From contig JBPOIS010000107.1 in assembly GCA_052034295.1 (NCBI GenBank), forward strand, positions 1 to 14,188: a DNA stretch of 14,188 bases. The letters run 5' to 3'. A program made the position numbers and the translations under genes. Below are positions 12,466 through 14,188 of this stretch, one piece after another. The DNA comes from JBPOIS01 sp052034295 (GTDB taxonomy: Bacteria; Pseudomonadota; Gammaproteobacteria; Pseudomonadales; Moraxellaceae). The notes beneath the pieces were generated by a model that worked only from the letters and a program-made list of their open reading frames with translations, was not told the DNA's origin and did not search any database. Positions within the stretch are counted from its first letter, which is position 1. The number at the start of each line of letters is the position of its first letter.

Positions 12466-13527
12466 ATGCGCCAGTGCCTCATTCAGCTCCGTCAGGCTGC
12501 CCTCACCCACAATCTGCAACAGGTGCGCCTGCGTGCGCCGCACAGCCGCGTGCTGTCGATGGTCAAGGCCAATGCCTACGGGCACGGCATTGCCGGGGCG
12601 GTGGCGGGGCTGGCGGACAGCGACGCCTTCGGGGTGGCCTTCTGGGCTGAGGCGCTGGCGGTGCGGGCACTGACCGACAAGCCCGTGGTGCTGATCGAAG
12701 GGGCGTTTACGCTGGACGAATGGCTACAGGCCGGCCAGCAGGGTTTTCACTGCCTGATTCACCAGCCGCGCCAGCTGGACTGGGCGCTGGCACACCCGCG
12801 CCCCGACCGTCCAGTCTGGCTGAAAATCAACACCGGCATGAACCGGCTGGGTTTTGCGCCAGAAGCCGCCATCCGTGCCGGGCAGCAATTACAGGCGGCG
12901 GGCCACACGCTGGTGCTGACCATGCACTTTGCCAATGCTGACCAGCCGGATGCCCCCAGCAACGCCGAACAGGTGGCCCGGTTCAGCCAGGTGCGCGCGG
13001 CCCTGCCGGAAGCGCAGGTGTCGCTGTGCAATTCAGCGGCCCTGCTGCACTGGCCAGCACTGCACGGGGACTGGGTGCGTCCCGGCATCATGCTGTATGG
13101 CAGTTCGCCGCTGGAGGGCACCCGGGCTACTGCGCTGAACCTGCAGCCGGTGATGCGGGTGACCGCGCCGCTGATGGCCGTGCATGAACTGCCGGTGGGG
13201 GCGGCGGTGGGTTATGGTTCGCGCTGGGTGGCCCGGCGACCGAGCCGGATCGGCATTGTGGCGATCGGCTACGGGGATGGCTATCCGCGCACGGTGCAGG
13301 GTGCTGTGGCCCTGCTGGCGGGGCAGCCGGTGCCGGTGGTGGGCCGGGTGAGCATGGACATGCTGATGGTGGACCTGACCGACCTGTCGTTCGTGCCGCC
13401 GCTGGATGCGGAGGTGGAGCTGTGGGGCGATGCGGTCAGTGTCGATGCGGTGGCGGCCTGCTGTGGCACGATTGGCTATGAACTGCTGTGCCGGATGACG
13501 GACCGGCCTGAGCGGCGGTGGGTGTGA
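12466..13527 (+). CDS. alr: Alanine racemase
   Basis: Alr converts L-alanine to D-alanine for peptidoglycan, using pyridoxal phosphate. The 353-residue product has the PLP-lysine motif MVKANAYGHG with Lys34, as in E. coli. It also has LKINTGMNRLGF, the C-terminal catalytic Tyr250 in AVGYGSRW, IGYGDGYPR and VGRVSMDMLMVDLTD. It lies 50 bases after dnaB in the same direction and probably shares its transcript. No Shine-Dalgarno stands before the ATG at 12466, but the N-terminus fits the family. No terminator hairpin follows the stop, unlike most genes in this window. Its last 52 bases are overlapped antisense by the ORF ending at 13476. Confidence 0.96.
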   Translation: MRQCLIQLRQAALTHNLQQVRLRAPHSRVLSMVKANAYGHGIAGAVAGLADSDAFGVAFWAEALAVRALTDKPVVLIEGAFTLDEWLQAGQQGFHCLIHQPRQLDWALAHPRPDRPVWLKINTGMNRLGFAPEAAIRAGQQLQAAGHTLVLTMHFANADQPDAPSNAEQVARFSQVRAALPEAQVSLCNSAALLHWPALHGDWVRPGIMLYGSSPLEGTRATALNLQPVMRVTAPLMAVHELPVGAAVGYGSRWVARRPSRIGIVAIGYGDGYPRTVQGAVALLAGQPVPVVGRVSMDMLMVDLTDLSFVPPLDAEVELWGDAVSVDAVAACCGTIGYELLCRMTDRPERRWV

Positions 13528-13673
13528 TCAACCGAATGTGCCGCAGGCATCTGATTGCCAAAGTTATCAGCAATATAACGATAGGCAGCAGGGTAATTTG
13601 GCGCAGATCCACTATTAGGTTTTACTATTTCCTTAAAAAATTTAAACTGATCATCACTCATTTTAATAGCCAT
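13476..13673 (-). CDS. Unrecognised small ORF reading into alr antisense, possibly truncated
   Basis: The ORF encodes 65 residues from an ATG at 13673. GAGGAAG stands five bases upstream and overlaps the stop of the preceding ORF, so the start looks real. The N-terminal part, with MSDDQFKFFKEIVKPNSG and NYPAAYRYIADNFGN, is AT-rich in codons and reads like genuine protein. From about residue 48 on it becomes His/Arg/Ser-rich, and from 13527 downward it is simply the antisense of alr. This suggests that the original 3' end was lost and the frame now ends by chance at a TAG inside alr. I recognise no family, and a natural tail-to-tail overlap remains possible. Confidence 0.5.
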   Translation of the reverse strand: MAIKMSDDQFKFFKEIVKPNSGSAPNYPAAYRYIADNFGNQMPAAHSVDHTHRRSGRSVIRHSSS

Positions 13674-13683
13674 TTTAACTTCC

Positions 13684-14188
13684 TCAAAACTGTTTGCGAC
13701 CAGGGGCGACATTCCACAAATCAATCAGCTGCCAGGCCTTGGCTGCCGTTTGCTGCCACTGTGGTAAGTTGGATCGGCCAATGGTCATTTGAATCTCACT
13801 TTCTACCCCATTGATTTTTTTACGGATGTGCATTTGCGTATGCGACATGGAGTCATAAAAACGCATGGACACCCAGCTATAGACAGTTCTGGCTGATGAA
13901 GCATGGCACTGGACGTATTGATCCCCTCGTTGATCCGACCTGTCCAAATAAACCATGCAGCTCAAACCCAAGTCATCATAATCATGATACGGTTTAATCG
14001 GTTGATCGACCATTGGATATTTATTGAAATCGATCCTGGCGGGACGGGGGACGTATTCAATCCTCACCTGATCCGGATGATCAATGGCGCTGCTGGCAGC
14101 CTGTGGCGAGTAAGGCGCATCCGTGGGCACCACCCATGAGCCATTGAGCATCAGGTCAAACTCCAGAGGACGCCCAGGTTCCATGGCT
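13684..14188 (-). CDS. Unrecognised protein, probably continuing beyond the right edge
   Basis: The frame is open on the minus strand from the right edge to a TGA at 13684-13686. An ATG at 14184 gives 166 residues, but the frame continues through the edge and that ATG has only four bases before it in the window, so the start is undecided. The product is soluble-looking, with no hydrophobic span. It is rich in aromatic residues and Asp, with two Cys 18 residues apart (LSCMVYLD and VQCHASS) and a C-terminal LPQWQQTAAKAWQLIDLW. Its stop is 10 bases before the next ORF's ATG, so the two form a likely operon. Base composition is lower in GC than alr and everything to the left, suggesting acquisition. 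I do not recognise the family; toxin-immunity or phage-type cargo would fit such a position, but nothing in the sequence proves it. Confidence 0.65.
   Translation of the reverse strand, partial: AMEPGRPLEFDLMLNGSWVVPTDAPYSPQAASSAIDHPDQVRIEYVPRPARIDFNKYPMVDQPIKPYHDYDDLGLSCMVYLDRSDQRGDQYVQCHASSARTVYSWVSMRFYDSMSHTQMHIRKKINGVESEIQMTIGRSNLPQWQQTAAKAWQLIDLWNVAPGRKQF

Noticed and set aside
1..14188. CRISPR arrays, insertion sequences, tRNA or rRNA genes, inteins
   Set aside because: I saw no regularly spaced repeats, transposase motifs, or cloverleaf or rRNA sequence, and DnaB is uninterrupted. This was by eye, so short or degenerate elements could be missed.

Overview
The window is a GC-rich stretch of bacterial chromosome made almost entirely of housekeeping genes. 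Gene content and order fit a gammaproteobacterium: rpsF-rpsR-rplI-dnaB-alr, a divergent ppsR/ppsA pair, an overlapping prfA-prmC pair, and a GYF_2-RDD membrane protein. This order is familiar from Pseudomonadales, and a GC-rich member of the Moraxellaceae is my best guess. That placement is an inference from memory of synteny, not a measurement.

Left part (1-3860). The left edge holds the 5' end of a minus-strand gene for a secreted 5-hydroxyisourate hydrolase (uraH), cut by the window. After a gene-poor gap come prfA (release factor 1) and prmC (the methyltransferase that modifies its GGQ glutamine), both on the minus strand with a 4-base ATGA overlap. On the plus strand follow a doubtful small secreted-protein ORF and a solid exported glycine-zipper protein with a His-rich tail. 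The latter ends at a strong intrinsic terminator.

Middle part (3858-9531). ppsR and ppsA diverge from a 137-bp region. There the ppsA -10 hexamer overlaps a perfect TATAAT on the other strand. PpsR controls PpsA by reversible phosphorylation, so a regulator and its target share one control region. ppsA appears to start at a TTG behind an ideal Shine-Dalgarno, not at the upstream ATGs. It ends in a terminator and is followed by an RDD-family membrane protein and a CNNM/CorC-type transporter with CBS domains.

Right part (9532-13527). A promoter with an extended -10 drives rpsF-rpsR-rplI. Its leader contains a nested stem ending in CCGTAAGGAG and looks like an S6:S18 autoregulatory mRNA element. 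A terminator closes the operon, then come dnaB (no intein) and alr.

Right edge (13476-14188). The sequence turns visibly AT-richer and holds two minus-strand ORFs that I do not recognise, spaced like an operon. The shorter runs antisense into the end of alr. This is the only accessory-looking part of the window. I found no CRISPR array, insertion sequence, tRNA or rRNA, and no convincing complete new system; the best leads are the right-edge gene pair, the rpsF leader and the shared ppsR/ppsA promoter.
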